DNA of 64,000 nt from an uncultured Duncaniella sp. (GCA_910577255.1 CAJTMH010000003.1:124001-188000); one strand, 5' to 3'. Counted from the stretch's first letter, positions 24,665-33,839 are shown. The notes: a model not told the origin generated them from the letters alone. A program made the numbers and translations.

Positions 24665-26326
24665 TCAGATAAAGCAGAGTATGATTAGCTGTGCTATAAT
24701 CACCCTGCAGAACATTGAGAGTGGATATACCGAGGCATAGCTTACAGTGGCATAATCGCCAGGCACCACATCGTTGACATAGTTGAGTGCCATAGGATTT
24801 GCCATACTTCCGCAAAGCATTCCGCAAGTAAGAGCGAAGTCGAGACGGAACAGCCGCATTGCCACTCCTCCCATTATCAATACCGGAATAAGAGTGATTA
24901 GGAACCCGAGTGCAATCCACAGAAGCCCTTCGGAGCGCATGATGGTGTCGAGGAACTGGGCGCCTGCATCAAGACCGAGGCAAGCGAGATATAGCGACAG
25001 TCCGATGCCGCGCAACATCAGGTTGGCACTTCGGGTAGTATAAGTGACGAGCCGGAACTGCGGACCGAAACGTCCTATAAGAATGCCTATTATAATCGGA
25101 CCGCCAGCCAGACCAAGTTTTATAGGAGTTGAAATCCCAGGAATGGCTATTGGAATGGAACCTACTACCAATCCTACCACTATTCCGATGAAGATAGCTG
25201 CAAGATTGGGGTCCTTGAGTTTTATGGCAGTGTTACCGAGTATCTGCTCCACCTTTTCAATATCAGCGGCGCTACCAACCACAGTGAGGGAGTCGCCAAG
25301 TTGTAGAATCAGTTCAGGAGTGGCGAGCAGATGAAGTCCGCTGCGGGTCACACGGCTTATGTTTATGTGATATTGGTTGCGCAGACGCAATGAGCCTAAT
25401 TTCTTGCCGTTGATGGACGGTCGGCTCACTATGATGCGCCGTGAGATGAGCTGATTGTCAATGGAATTCCAGTCGATGTCTTTTTTGTTCCAGTCTCTCT
25501 GTTCCTGTTTGCCGAAAAGTACTTTAAGTTTGTGGCTGTCGTCAGGAGTGGTGATTACAAGAAGGTGGTCATCCTTCTGAAGCACGGTGTGAGAGTCGGG
25601 GATGCTTACCACATCGTTGTGCCAAAGGCGGGAAATCACAAATTTCGTACGTGTTATCTGTGAAATCTGCTTCACAGTCATGTTGTAGATGGCGGGATTG
25701 CAGATTTTGAACTCCGCAATGAATGTTGGGTCGGTTTCTTCCTGTGGCGATGTGAGCGGTGAGCCGGGGCTGAGGAACATTTTGCGTATTAGGATTACGG
25801 CCAATATCACACCTACCACTCCGAGCGGGTAGGTCACGGCGCAGCTTAGAGCAGCTCCATTGGCCGACCTGCCCATCTGTTCCAGAGCCTGCTGGGCGGC
25901 ACCAAGCGCCGGTGTGTTGGTAGTGGCACCACAGAGGAGTCCTGTAACCTCCCCGATAGGCACTCCCAGCCATATGTTGAACAGTACAGCCATTAGGGTT
26001 CCGAGAATTATTACACCGATTCCCAAAAGGTTGAGTTGCAATCCCCCCTTGCGGAACGAGCTGAAGAAACCAGGTCCGACCTTTAAGCCGAGTTCGTAGA
26101 CGAACAGTACAAGCCCGAGATTCTCGGTATAGTGCAGGATTGTGGGGTCAATTGATAATCCGAGGTGACCAGCCAGAATACCGGCGAAAAATACAAAGGT
26201 CACACCGAGCGAAATACCCCATATCCTGATCTTTCCTAACGCAAGCCCGACAGCGATGATAATTGAGATTATTATTACCGCTTGCAGTGCCGAATGGTTG
26301 ATGAAAATGTCATAAATCAATTCCAT
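24665..26326 (-). CDS. AspT/YidE-type transporter with two TrkA-C domains
   Basis: A 553-residue membrane protein of the aspartate:alanine exchanger (AAEx) family. Two hydrophobic blocks of about five or six segments (about 1-185 and 375-553) surround two cytoplasmic RCK_C/TrkA-C domains (about 200-290 and 295-375), which usually bind ligands and gate transport. GATTNTPALGAAQQALE in the first block and GSMANPMALNYVNDVVPGDYATVSYASVYPLSM in the second are the duplicated family motif. The substrate is unknown. It diverges from prfB. Confidence 0.92.
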   Translation of the reverse strand: MELIYDIFINHSALQAVIIISIIIAVGLALGKIRIWGISLGVTFVFFAGILAGHLGLSIDPTILHYTENLGLVLFVYELGLKVGPGFFSSFRKGGLQLNLLGIGVIILGTLMAVLFNIWLGVPIGEVTGLLCGATTNTPALGAAQQALEQMGRSANGAALSCAVTYPLGVVGVILAVILIRKMFLSPGSPLTSPQEETDPTFIAEFKICNPAIYNMTVKQISQITRTKFVISRLWHNDVVSIPDSHTVLQKDDHLLVITTPDDSHKLKVLFGKQEQRDWNKKDIDWNSIDNQLISRRIIVSRPSINGKKLGSLRLRNQYHINISRVTRSGLHLLATPELILQLGDSLTVVGSAADIEKVEQILGNTAIKLKDPNLAAIFIGIVVGLVVGSIPIAIPGISTPIKLGLAGGPIIIGILIGRFGPQFRLVTYTTRSANLMLRGIGLSLYLACLGLDAGAQFLDTIMRSEGLLWIALGFLITLIPVLIMGGVAMRLFRLDFALTCGMLCGSMANPMALNYVNDVVPGDYATVSYASVYPLSMFCRVIIAQLIILCFI

Positions 26327-26350
26327 GCTGCAAAATTACTAAAATATGCG

Positions 26351-26358
26351 TAAATTTG
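26351..26358 (+). promoter_or_regulatory. Candidate -7 element for prfB
   Basis: TAAATTTG, a full TAnnTTTG match, 27 bases before the prfB ATG at 26386. Confidence 0.5.
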
Positions 26359-26385
26359 CAGTGAAATAAATTTAGAGTTAATAAT

Positions 26386-27502
26386 ATGATTACACAGGAA
26401 CAATTAAAAGAGACTTTTGAACGCAAGCTCGCGTTGAGGAGGTATCTTTGACATCGACAGCAAGAAAATAGAAGTCGAAGAAGAGGAACTGCGCACTCAC
26501 GTGCCCGATTTTTGGGAACATCCCAAAGAAGCACAGGCGCAGATGAAGAAAATCAAGGATATCCAGGCCTGGATTGACGGCTACGAGGAGATTGACAAAG
26601 TGGTCAATGAGCTCCAGCTTGCATGGGACTTCCTTAAGGAGGGCCTTGTGGAGGAATCGGAGATTGATGCGCTATATGCCGATGCCGTTGCAAAGATTGA
26701 AAACCTCGAGCTGCGCAACATGTTGCGCCGTGAGGAGGACAAACTCGGAGTGGTGCTTAAAATCAACTCCGGAGCCGGCGGCACCGAAAGCCAGGATTGG
26801 GCCTCGATGCTCATGCGTATGTATCTGCGCTGGTGTGAGAGCCACGGTTACAAGACATCCATAGCTAACCTTCTGGAAGGTGACGAGGCCGGAATAAAGT
26901 CATGCACCATCAATGTGGAGGGTGATTTCGCTTACGGTTACCTGAAGAGCGAAAATGGTGTGCATCGTCTTGTGCGCGTGTCCCCTTACAATGCCCAGGG
27001 TAAGCGAATGACATCGTTCGCGTCAGTGTTCGTGACCCCTCTGGTCGATGACACTATCGAAGTCAAGGTCGATCCGGCACTCCTCTCTTGGGATACCTTC
27101 CGTTCGGGTGGAGCCGGCGGTCAGAACGTGAACAAGGTCGAGTCGGGTGTACGTCTGCGTTACCAGTTCACCGACCCATACACCGGAGAGCAGGAAGAGA
27201 TTCTCATTGAGAACACCGAGACCCGTGACCAGCCCAAGAACAAGGAGAATGCCATGCGTCAACTCCGGTCTATCCTCTATGACAAGGAGCTCCAGCACCG
27301 CCTGCAGGAGCAAGCCAAGATTGAGGCCGGAAAGATGAAGATAGAATGGGGTTCGCAGATTCGCAGCTACGTCTTTGACGACCGTCGTGTGAAGGACCAT
27401 CGTACCAACTATCAGACGAGCGATGTGGGCGGAGTGATGGATGGCGACCTCGATGCTTTCATCAAGGCCTATCTGATGGAATTTGCCGCCTCGGAAAACT
27501 AA
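26386..27502 (+). CDS. prfB: Peptide chain release factor 2, made by programmed +1 frameshift
   Basis: The ATG at 26386 opens a frame of 21 codons that ends at TGA 26449-26451. The site is AGGAGG, then TAT CTT TGA C. This matches the classical prfB slippery site, where CTT followed by UGA slips one base forward, helped by the internal Shine-Dalgarno sequence. After the slip at 26449 the frame continues to 27502, giving 371 residues. GGQ, the peptidyl-hydrolysis motif, is at residues 244-246. The stop-recognition motif reads SPY (199-201) where most RF2 proteins have SPF. Frameshifting lets RF2 levels control their own synthesis. A bidirectional terminator separates it from miaA. Confidence 0.96.
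26437..26452 (+). promoter_or_regulatory. prfB programmed frameshift site
   Basis: AGGAGG (26437-26442), TAT, then CTT TGA C (26446-26452). The Shine-Dalgarno-like sequence sits 3 bases before the slippery CTT, as in E. coli prfB. Confidence 0.95.
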
Positions 27503-27544
27503 ATGCCCGTCTTATTGGACATCTTTGGTAATATCCGAAAAAAC

Positions 27545-27588
27545 AGCATGGACATCTGGAGTTTCCCAGATGTCCATGCTGATTTTTT
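27545..27588 (+). terminator. Bidirectional terminator between prfB and miaA
   Basis: A perfect 15-base-pair stem (27545-27559 with 27566-27580) followed by GATTTTTT on the plus strand. The opposite side is flanked by AAAAAAC, so miaA transcripts on the minus strand also end with a U-tract. Confidence 0.88.
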
Positions 27589-27600
27589 ATTGCTAACCTT

Positions 27601-28515
27601 TTACATGGCTTCAGCCATGGATATGACATTGGCGGTGAATTCTTCAGCCGGAAGGTCGTAGGGGAGCCAATGGATGGGAAAACCTCGGTTCTCCATGCCC
27701 CTGAACCATGTCATCTGCCGTTTGGCGAATTGATGAATAGCAATCTCAAGCTGCTGTTCCATCTCCTGGCGTGATAATTTCCCAGTGAGATGAAGTGTGA
27801 GGAATTTATATTCCAGTCCATAGTAAATCAGGTCATCAGCGGGAATCCCTGAGTCGAGAAGGCTTTTCACCTCTTCGATCATCCCCTCGGCGAGACGTGA
27901 GTGCAGCCTTTGGGTGATTCGGGCACGTCGTGCCTCACGGTCGATTTCTACCCCGATCACGAGGGCGTCCTTGACCGGATGAGGTTCGGCCTGGCGTGCG
28001 GCTTCGGGATGTTGCTGATAGTAGGTCTGTATCTCAATGGCACGTATGGCGCGTTTGGCCGTGTCGACATCGGTGACGTTATGGAGTGCTTTCATCCCGG
28101 CAAGGATCTCAGTGAGCTCCTCCAGTGTTTTATCCTCAAGACTCTTGCGCAACGGTGGATTTTCAGGCACTTCGGGCAGTCGCAGTCCTTTGAGTACGCT
28201 TTCGACATATAGGCCGGTGCCTCCACACAGAATCGGGGTTTTGCCTCGGGATGTGATGTCGGCATAGGCTGACGCGTAATCCCGCAGAAATTCATAGAGA
28301 TTATACTTGTAGCCTGCGGGACAGATGTCAATTAGGTGCACCGGCGTGTCGCCATACTCCTCCATGTCCTTCCCGGTCCCGAGGTCCATACCTCGGTATA
28401 TCTGACGAGAGTCGGCACTTATTATTTCGCCGTTGACGGCCTTGGCGAGATCGACGGCGCGTCGTGTCTTCCCCGAAGCGGTAGGGCCTGTGATGACTAT
28501 TAATGACGGCTTCAT
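27601..28515 (-). CDS. miaA: tRNA dimethylallyltransferase
   Basis: A 304-residue enzyme that adds the isopentenyl group to A37 of tRNAs reading UNN codons. The P-loop GPTASGKTRRAVDLA is at 10-24, followed by ISADSRQIYRGMDLGTGK and the DVDTAKRAIRAIEI block. The C-terminal KRQMTWFRG motif binds tRNA. Its start overlaps the stop of the upstream membrane protein gene by one base (TAATG), so the pair is co-translated. Confidence 0.96.
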   Translation of the reverse strand: MKPSLIVITGPTASGKTRRAVDLAKAVNGEIISADSRQIYRGMDLGTGKDMEEYGDTPVHLIDICPAGYKYNLYEFLRDYASAYADITSRGKTPILCGGTGLYVESVLKGLRLPEVPENPPLRKSLEDKTLEELTEILAGMKALHNVTDVDTAKRAIRAIEIQTYYQQHPEAARQAEPHPVKDALVIGVEIDREARRARITQRLHSRLAEGMIEEVKSLLDSGIPADDLIYYGLEYKFLTLHLTGKLSRQEMEQQLEIAIHQFAKRQMTWFRGMENRGFPIHWLPYDLPAEEFTANVISMAEAM

Positions 28516-29843
28516 TATTTTTCCCCGGATATCCTTTTCTTCCAGAAACGGCGAATCTTAAAGAATGGCTTGTCCTCGTTGAAGCGGGCCACTTGCAGCC
28601 ACTGCGGGCTATTGAAATCTACATCCCAGTCGCAGATGCCGTTGAGGCGGAAGGCTGGACGGTAGTTCTTCACCTTATAGAGGCGTCGACCTTCGCTGTC
28701 GTAGGTTTTCCAGGCCATAGTGATGGTGTAGAGACGATGTATCTCCGTGGCCATGAGCGGTGAGAGGTCATGGTTGTAAAGCAGTCGCTGGAGCTGGGAG
28801 AGGCTATACCATTTGCCGCGCAGTTGCGATTGCTTTATCAAATCCTTGTTTTCAAGACAGCAGATGTAGTGGAAGGCGTTACACTCGCCGTTGGCATCAT
28901 TGGAGGTGTACATGAACCGCAGGGTGAAGTCGGTTTCCTGGAGATTGCTCAGGTCGCAGAATGCTACGGTGGCCTCCTTGGGAGTAATACGTTCCGAATA
29001 GGAGCGGAAGAGGGTAGCGGGTGTGTCGAATTTGTTTTGGTCGGGGATGTCGTAGAATTCCTCGGCGCGATGCAGCAGCACCTGCTCGTCGCAGATGATG
29101 ATGAACCGCAGACATGATGATGCGCCGTGGCGCTGGGCGCTCCCCTCCACGTTCTGGTAATAATATCCCCAGAGTGTGAAGTATCTCATTCCGAGATAGA
29201 TTACAGAGATGCCGAAGAGGATGGTGGGTAGCCAGTTGAAAAAGAAGTGGTCGGGGGTATTCATGTTGACATTTACATAGAAAACCCCATAGTAAATCCA
29301 TGATACTATAGAGATCACTATCGCCATTATCAGAAGGAACCATATCTGATAGCTGCTCTCCTGATGGAATAATTTGCCGAGGAATCCTCTCTCGGACGCA
29401 GTGCCATACTTGATTGTACAGCTGCGGCATATTGAGGTCTTCTTGCCCATGATGACAGCCCAGCAGCAAACTACGAGCACCACGGGGGCTATGACCAGGA
29501 TGGTGATATAGGGGATGCGTTCGTTGAGCAGGGCCTCGTCATAGAACCTGTTGATGATTCCGCGCGTGTAGGCGATGCATATCACCATCATTATAATGGC
29601 CGAGAAGCCGAGCGACCTGATGCATATCATCGGTATGAGGTCGCAAGAAGCGGCTTTGTATTTTCTGTCGGTGTTGTTGAAAAGTATAAGTAGCCCCATG
29701 ACTCCGAATGTGACTAATGGTATCCAGAGCTTGGCGATGAAGAGGGAGAGGAACGCCGGGAGTGTCAGTGCTCCGATGGACATGGTCCAGTTGAGCCAAA
29801 GTGAAAAGATGGCGTTTTCGTTGGTCAGTCTGCGTTGTGGCAT
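28515..29843 (-). CDS. Polytopic membrane protein with large cytoplasmic tail, function unknown
   Basis: A 442-residue protein. The first 230 residues hold about six membrane segments, with a CxxC pair (ICRSC) in a loop after the fourth. The remaining 210 residues are soluble, with a KEATVAFCDLSNLQETDFTLRFMY stretch and a C-terminal basic tail. I do not recognise a named family. It is translationally coupled to miaA and starts 27 bases after the stop of the DPP-IV gene in transcription order, so it may be in a three-gene operon with both. Confidence 0.75.
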   Translation of the reverse strand: MPQRRLTNENAIFSLWLNWTMSIGALTLPAFLSLFIAKLWIPLVTFGVMGLLILFNNTDRKYKAASCDLIPMICIRSLGFSAIIMMVICIAYTRGIINRFYDEALLNERIPYITILVIAPVVLVVCCWAVIMGKKTSICRSCTIKYGTASERGFLGKLFHQESSYQIWFLLIMAIVISIVSWIYYGVFYVNVNMNTPDHFFFNWLPTILFGISVIYLGMRYFTLWGYYYQNVEGSAQRHGASSCLRFIIICDEQVLLHRAEEFYDIPDQNKFDTPATLFRSYSERITPKEATVAFCDLSNLQETDFTLRFMYTSNDANGECNAFHYICCLENKDLIKQSQLRGKWYSLSQLQRLLYNHDLSPLMATEIHRLYTITMAWKTYDSEGRRLYKVKNYRPAFRLNGICDWDVDFNSPQWLQVARFNEDKPFFKIRRFWKKRISGEK

Positions 29844-29870
29844 AATATGTTATACAATCGTCGATTGTGT

Positions 29871-32060
29871 TTAGAGGTTCTTGTCGAAGTAGTCGAGCAT
29901 CTTGGAGTAGACGGTCAGGCGGGCGTTGCACTGGTAGATGGAGTGATTCATGTTGGGGAAGAGGAACATGTCACAGAATTTACCATTTGACTGAAGGGCC
30001 GATACGTACTGCATGGTGTTCATCAGATGTACATTGTCGTCAGCTGTGCCATGCATTATGAGAAGCGGGACGTTCACGTTGGCAGTGGCATTGAGTGGGG
30101 CCGATTCCTCATAGCCGTCCTCGTTCTCCTGGGGGGTGAGCATGTATCGTTCGGCATACACGGTGTCGTAGTAACGCCAGTCAGTCACCGGGGCAATGGC
30201 AACAGCAGCCGCGAACGGTGACGAGGGGGTGGAAATACACATGAGAGTCTCATAGCCGCCATAACTCCATCCTGTGATGCCTATGCGCTCAGAGTCGACG
30301 TAAGGCAGCGACGCGGCATAGCGTGCAGCTCCTTGTTGGTCGATAGTCTCATAGTGTCCGAGATTTCGGTAGACGATGGTCTCCCATGCTCTGCCGCGAC
30401 CACCGGTGCCTCGGGGATCGACGCACAGTACTATATAGCCTTTCTGAGCTGCGTATTCAGCCCAGTCTATTTTCCATCGGTTGAGCACTTCTTGTGAACC
30501 GGGACCGCTGTACTGGTGCATTATGACCGGATATTTTTTCGAGGCGTTGAAGTCGGTCGGCTTTATCATATAGGCATTGAGGGTAATGCCGTCAGCCGTC
30601 GTGATGGTGAGGAATTCCTTTTTGGGGGCGGACGCGTACTTTGCCGCTGTGTTTTTGTTGTCCTCGAGCACTCTTACCTGCTTGTCGGCGATAGTGTAGA
30701 GGGTATATGTGTTTGGGGTGGTGGCGTTGCTGTAGTTTACTGTATAGTAGTTCATGGCCGGAGTGAACCATGCAGATGCGTATCCCTGATCAGGCGTGAG
30801 ATTCTTTACAACTCCTTTGGGGTCGATGCGCGAGATGACGCGGTTGATGGCTCCGGTTGATGTCGACTGGTAGTAGTGGTTGCCTTTTGCGTCGGCACCG
30901 TAATAGGCGGTTACATCAAATTCCCCTTTGGTGATTTGGCGTGTCAATGCCCCTGAGTAGGAGTACTGGTAGGCATGGGTGTAACCGGAGCGGCCTGAGA
31001 GCACCACGAAATTGTCGGAATTGAATGTGAGGTCTTCGTATGTCACGGTTTCGAGCCATGCGTCATCCTCCTCTACCATGAGTGACTTGGCCACGTTTGA
31101 ACGCGGATTGAGTGTGAAAAGCTCCATGCGTGTCTGGGCACGGTTGAGTGTTGTCACCACGAGTCTGTCAGGGCTGCCTCCGTAAGTGATGCGGGGTATA
31201 TATTCTATCTTTGTGTCCGGCAGGGTCAGATTCTTGGTTTTGCGGTTGTCCACATCATAGCTGTGGACGCTGACCTTTGAATTCGGCTCTCCTGCCACAG
31301 GGTATTTATAAGTGAAACTCCCCGGATAAAGAGCATATTGCTTCATCGGGTCACAGGTGCCTTCATAGAGAGGAAATGAGTAGGCAGGGACATCAGTCTC
31401 GTTATATTTCAGGTAGCAGAGAGTCATATTGTCCGGAGCCCATGCCATAGAGCAGTCGGTGGTGAACTCCTCCTCATACACCCAGTCGGGGACACCGTTG
31501 ATCACGTGGTCGATTTTGCCGTCGGTTGTGACAGGCACCTCGGTGTCGAAATCTATCTTTTTGAGATATATGTTGTTGTCTTCACCTACGAATGCCACCA
31601 TGCGGCCGTCGGGCGAGAAAAGCGGTGCACGCTGCTGTTTGTGAGTCTCGGATAGAGGACGCAGTAACCGGCTGCGCAGCTCATAGACATAGAACGAGGC
31701 TTTGAACGAGCGGCGGTATATAGGGGTGTGGCCTGTCTGTAGCAGGAGTTTTGAACCGTCGGGGCTCAGGGTGAAACCCTCGATGCGGTCTATTTTGTTT
31801 TCACGGGTGTTGGCCACATCCATCACCGTCTCTACTTCAGCTCCGGTTTTTGTGTCATGTTTCACGACCCTTTTTCCGTCATCTGACAATGCCAGGTAGC
31901 TTAGGCCATCCGCCATGTAATATGGTTTAGCCACGGATGCAGGGGCGTTTTGGGGATATACGAAGGGGGCCATCTCCTTAAAGTCGGCGACATTACGTCC
32001 GGCTGCTGATGACAAGGCTACGGCCGATAAGGCAAATGCGACTGTGAAGAAATTTTTCAT
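29871..32060 (-). CDS. Dipeptidyl peptidase IV family serine peptidase (S9B)
   Basis: A 729-residue secreted or periplasmic peptidase with a signal peptide (MKNFFTVAFALSAVALSSAA). The N-terminal 470 residues form the beta-propeller (PF00930-type, with GVPDWVYEEEF, the glutamate pair that binds the substrate amino terminus). The C-terminal alpha/beta hydrolase carries S599 in GWSYGGY, an aspartate in GTADDNVH and H706 in NMNHSIY. Such enzymes remove X-Pro dipeptides and process dietary or host peptides. A motif GCGGAT-TAAT-GCGGAT region lies 15 bases upstream (32075-32090). Confidence 0.94.
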   Translation of the reverse strand: MKNFFTVAFALSAVALSSAAGRNVADFKEMAPFVYPQNAPASVAKPYYMADGLSYLALSDDGKRVVKHDTKTGAEVETVMDVANTRENKIDRIEGFTLSPDGSKLLLQTGHTPIYRRSFKASFYVYELRSRLLRPLSETHKQQRAPLFSPDGRMVAFVGEDNNIYLKKIDFDTEVPVTTDGKIDHVINGVPDWVYEEEFTTDCSMAWAPDNMTLCYLKYNETDVPAYSFPLYEGTCDPMKQYALYPGSFTYKYPVAGEPNSKVSVHSYDVDNRKTKNLTLPDTKIEYIPRITYGGSPDRLVVTTLNRAQTRMELFTLNPRSNVAKSLMVEEDDAWLETVTYEDLTFNSDNFVVLSGRSGYTHAYQYSYSGALTRQITKGEFDVTAYYGADAKGNHYYQSTSTGAINRVISRIDPKGVVKNLTPDQGYASAWFTPAMNYYTVNYSNATTPNTYTLYTIADKQVRVLEDNKNTAAKYASAPKKEFLTITTADGITLNAYMIKPTDFNASKKYPVIMHQYSGPGSQEVLNRWKIDWAEYAAQKGYIVLCVDPRGTGGRGRAWETIVYRNLGHYETIDQQGAARYAASLPYVDSERIGITGWSYGGYETLMCISTPSSPFAAAVAIAPVTDWRYYDTVYAERYMLTPQENEDGYEESAPLNATANVNVPLLIMHGTADDNVHLMNTMQYVSALQSNGKFCDMFLFPNMNHSIYQCNARLTVYSKMLDYFDKNL

Positions 32061-32074
32061 TGTGTCTAACGTTC

Positions 32075-32090
32075 GCGGATTAATGCGGAT
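32075..32090. repeat. 16-base GCGGAT-N4-GCGGAT element, copy 1
   Basis: GCGGATTAATGCGGAT. An inverted copy with a single mismatch occurs at 33520-33535, so the pair brackets the coiled-coil gene. It lies just upstream of the DPP-IV start. Confidence 0.55.
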
Positions 32091-32153
32091 ACACGATAGT
32101 TATCCTCTATTTGGCTATGAGATTGGATTCAGGTTGGTTCGTGCGGAGAGAAT

Positions 32154-33452
32154 TCAGAACAGTGAGAGTTGGGCCTCGTTGTCATTTACAGGACGGCGAG
32201 GAGGCTCGTGGTACCCGAAATCCGGGTCATCTTTTTTCCCTCCGGCAAACCATTCGGTGTTGTCGAGATCGCTGTCTATGCGTACTTTCTTTGGACGGCC
32301 TCTTCGGCGCGATGCCGGACGGTCCTCCTGCGGGGCTGTAGGTTGCGGTGTCGACTGGTCGTTAGCCTGGTCGCCGCGGCTCTCAAGTTTCTGTCGGAGC
32401 TCCTTTATTTCGGAGCGGAGACGCATCTCGCTGTTGGCCTGGTTGTATAGGTTGTTCTCGATGGTGCGGCGCAGTGAATTGTTTTCCTCGTTGAGTTTAG
32501 CCACTTGTCCTTCCCAGTCCTCAGCTTTGGCCGCGTTCAGGGCTTCCTGAAGTTCGGTGATGCGTGCATCCTTGCGGGCTTTCAGGGCTTCCACTCCTTC
32601 GAGCTGCTCTTGTATCTGTGCTACGATTGATTCCTGCTCTTCGACATTCTTCTCCAGCTCTTCGCGGGCTGTGGCAGCCTGTTTGCGCAGGTCGTTTATC
32701 ATCGCGTCGCTCATTTTGGTCTTCACTTCGAGCTGCTCCCTCAGGGTTGTCTGACGTTTCACCTCCTCTTCGAGTTCGGCTATGCGGATGTGGGCCTTAT
32801 CGAGAAGCTGGGTGTCTACCGGGAGCTTCTTGTCGGTATACATCCGTTCCTTGTCGGCGTTCAGTTTGGCCACCTGTGATTCCAGGTCGTTTATCCTGTC
32901 GAGGAGTGCGCGTTTCTGTCGGTCGACACTTAGCTGAAGCCTGCGGTTTTCCTGACGTAGTGTCTCTGTGTCCTTTTCCTTGTTCTGCAGGGCGGCAATC
33001 CGGCGTTCGAGTGCTGTGCGTTGATTCTCCCACACTTTGGCGGCGTGAGTCGGATCGCATGCTGTAGCCATACGGTTGCGGAGGCTTTCGTCAATGGAAT
33101 TGAGGATATATTTTCTCTGCTCGTCGGTTGAGAGGCAGTTTTTGATGAATTCGGGTTGCTGATCGTTAAAGAGATTTATGAGCGCATCAAATATGTCGCC
33201 GGCAAGCGTGTCATCCTGCATGCTCACTTCCTTGGGTTTGGTCTCGGAGGTGGGGGATGCCGGTTCTGAGTCGGCTTCCTGGCGGGGTGCAGGCAGCGCG
33301 GTCACGGCTGGACGCTCTTCGTCGTTGCGTGAAGTCGTGGTCGGCTTGTTGGCGGCATAGGTGGGCACGGTGGGGTCATATTCACCCTCTTCTTCATCTT
33401 CGCCTTCAGGTGAAAAGCCGAACGCTCGTCGTAATCCGTTCCAAAATGACAT
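32154..33452 (-). CDS. Coiled-coil protein with AT-hook-like motif
   Basis: A 432-residue cytoplasmic protein. After a short amphipathic start and an acidic, low-complexity linker (about 10-75) comes a globular segment with DIFDALINLFNDQQPEFIKNCLSTDEQR. Residues of about 140-350 are a long heptad-rich coiled coil. Near the C-terminus RRRGRPKKVR (382-391) is an AT-hook, a minor-groove DNA-binding motif, followed by an acidic and aromatic tail. It could bind DNA or organise the nucleoid or cell; the function is unknown. The start ATG at 33450-33452 (MSFWNGLRRAFGF) is preferred; the longer frame overlaps the promoter at 33495-33502. Confidence 0.75.
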   Translation of the reverse strand: MSFWNGLRRAFGFSPEGEDEEEGEYDPTVPTYAANKPTTTSRNDEERPAVTALPAPRQEADSEPASPTSETKPKEVSMQDDTLAGDIFDALINLFNDQQPEFIKNCLSTDEQRKYILNSIDESLRNRMATACDPTHAAKVWENQRTALERRIAALQNKEKDTETLRQENRRLQLSVDRQKRALLDRINDLESQVAKLNADKERMYTDKKLPVDTQLLDKAHIRIAELEEEVKRQTTLREQLEVKTKMSDAMINDLRKQAATAREELEKNVEEQESIVAQIQEQLEGVEALKARKDARITELQEALNAAKAEDWEGQVAKLNEENNSLRRTIENNLYNQANSEMRLRSEIKELRQKLESRGDQANDQSTPQPTAPQEDRPASRRRGRPKKVRIDSDLDNTEWFAGGKKDDPDFGYHEPPRRPVNDNEAQLSLF

Positions 33453-33494
33453 AAATGCTCTGTATTTGGGTAGTTTTAAGGTATAGTTTACGTG

Positions 33495-33502
33495 CAAAGT
33501 TA
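33495..33502 (-). promoter_or_regulatory. Candidate -7 element for the coiled-coil gene
   Basis: TAACTTTG on the minus strand, 42 bases upstream of the preferred start. It argues against the longer frame beginning at 33527. Confidence 0.55.
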
Positions 33503-33519
33503 ACTTAAATAATCCAATT

Positions 33520-33535
33520 ATCCGCATAAATCCGC
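33520..33535. repeat. 16-base GCGGAT-N4-GCGGAT element, copy 2 (inverted)
   Basis: ATCCGCATAAATCCGC, the reverse complement of copy 1 with one mismatch. It lies just upstream of the -7 element of the coiled-coil gene, where an activator or repressor could act. Confidence 0.55.
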
Positions 33536-33679
33536 TTCAAAACTGCACGAATACCGCAATTGTCACCGTTTTGTCACTTCTTTGGGAGCTCGGCCTGGAC
33601 ATCGAGGGGATTTATGCCGGTGGTGGCGGTAAGTGGTGTTATTGGCTAATCCCGCAGCCGATAAAAATTTGAGGTTCGA

Positions 33680-33711
33680 TTTGGAGTTACGGAAAAAATC
33701 GTGTACCTTTG
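33680..33711 (+). promoter_or_regulatory. sigma-AB promoter of tRNA-Leu
   Basis: TTTG (33680-33683), 20 bases, TACCTTTG (33704-33711): a perfect match. The tRNA begins 37 bases downstream. Confidence 0.85.
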
Positions 33712-33748
33712 CGCAGCAAAACGCAAAATCCATTTTGCACCATGGTTT

Positions 33749-33835
33749 GCTCGAATGGTGGAATGGTAGACACGAAGGACTTAAAATCCTTTGGTCATTG
33801 CGACCGTGCGGGTTCGAGTCCCGCTTCGAGCACCA
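33749..33835 (+). tRNA. tRNA-Leu (TAA)
   Basis: An 87-base class II tRNA with encoded CCA. The acceptor GCTCGAA pairs with TTCGAGC; the anticodon loop CTTAAAA gives TAA; a long variable arm (TGGTCATTGCGACC) and T-loop GTTCGAGTC follow. The class II shape identifies it as leucine. Confidence 0.96.
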
Positions 33836-33839
33836 GGTC

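Noticed and set aside
26331..26338. TAATTTTG on the minus strand as promoter of the AspT-type gene
   Set aside because: It is too close to the start codon at 26326; the RNA would begin inside the gene.
26501..27502. prfB as an uninterrupted gene starting at 26501
   Set aside because: This start is a GTG and loses the conserved N-terminus; the upstream 21 codons plus frameshift restore full-length RF2.
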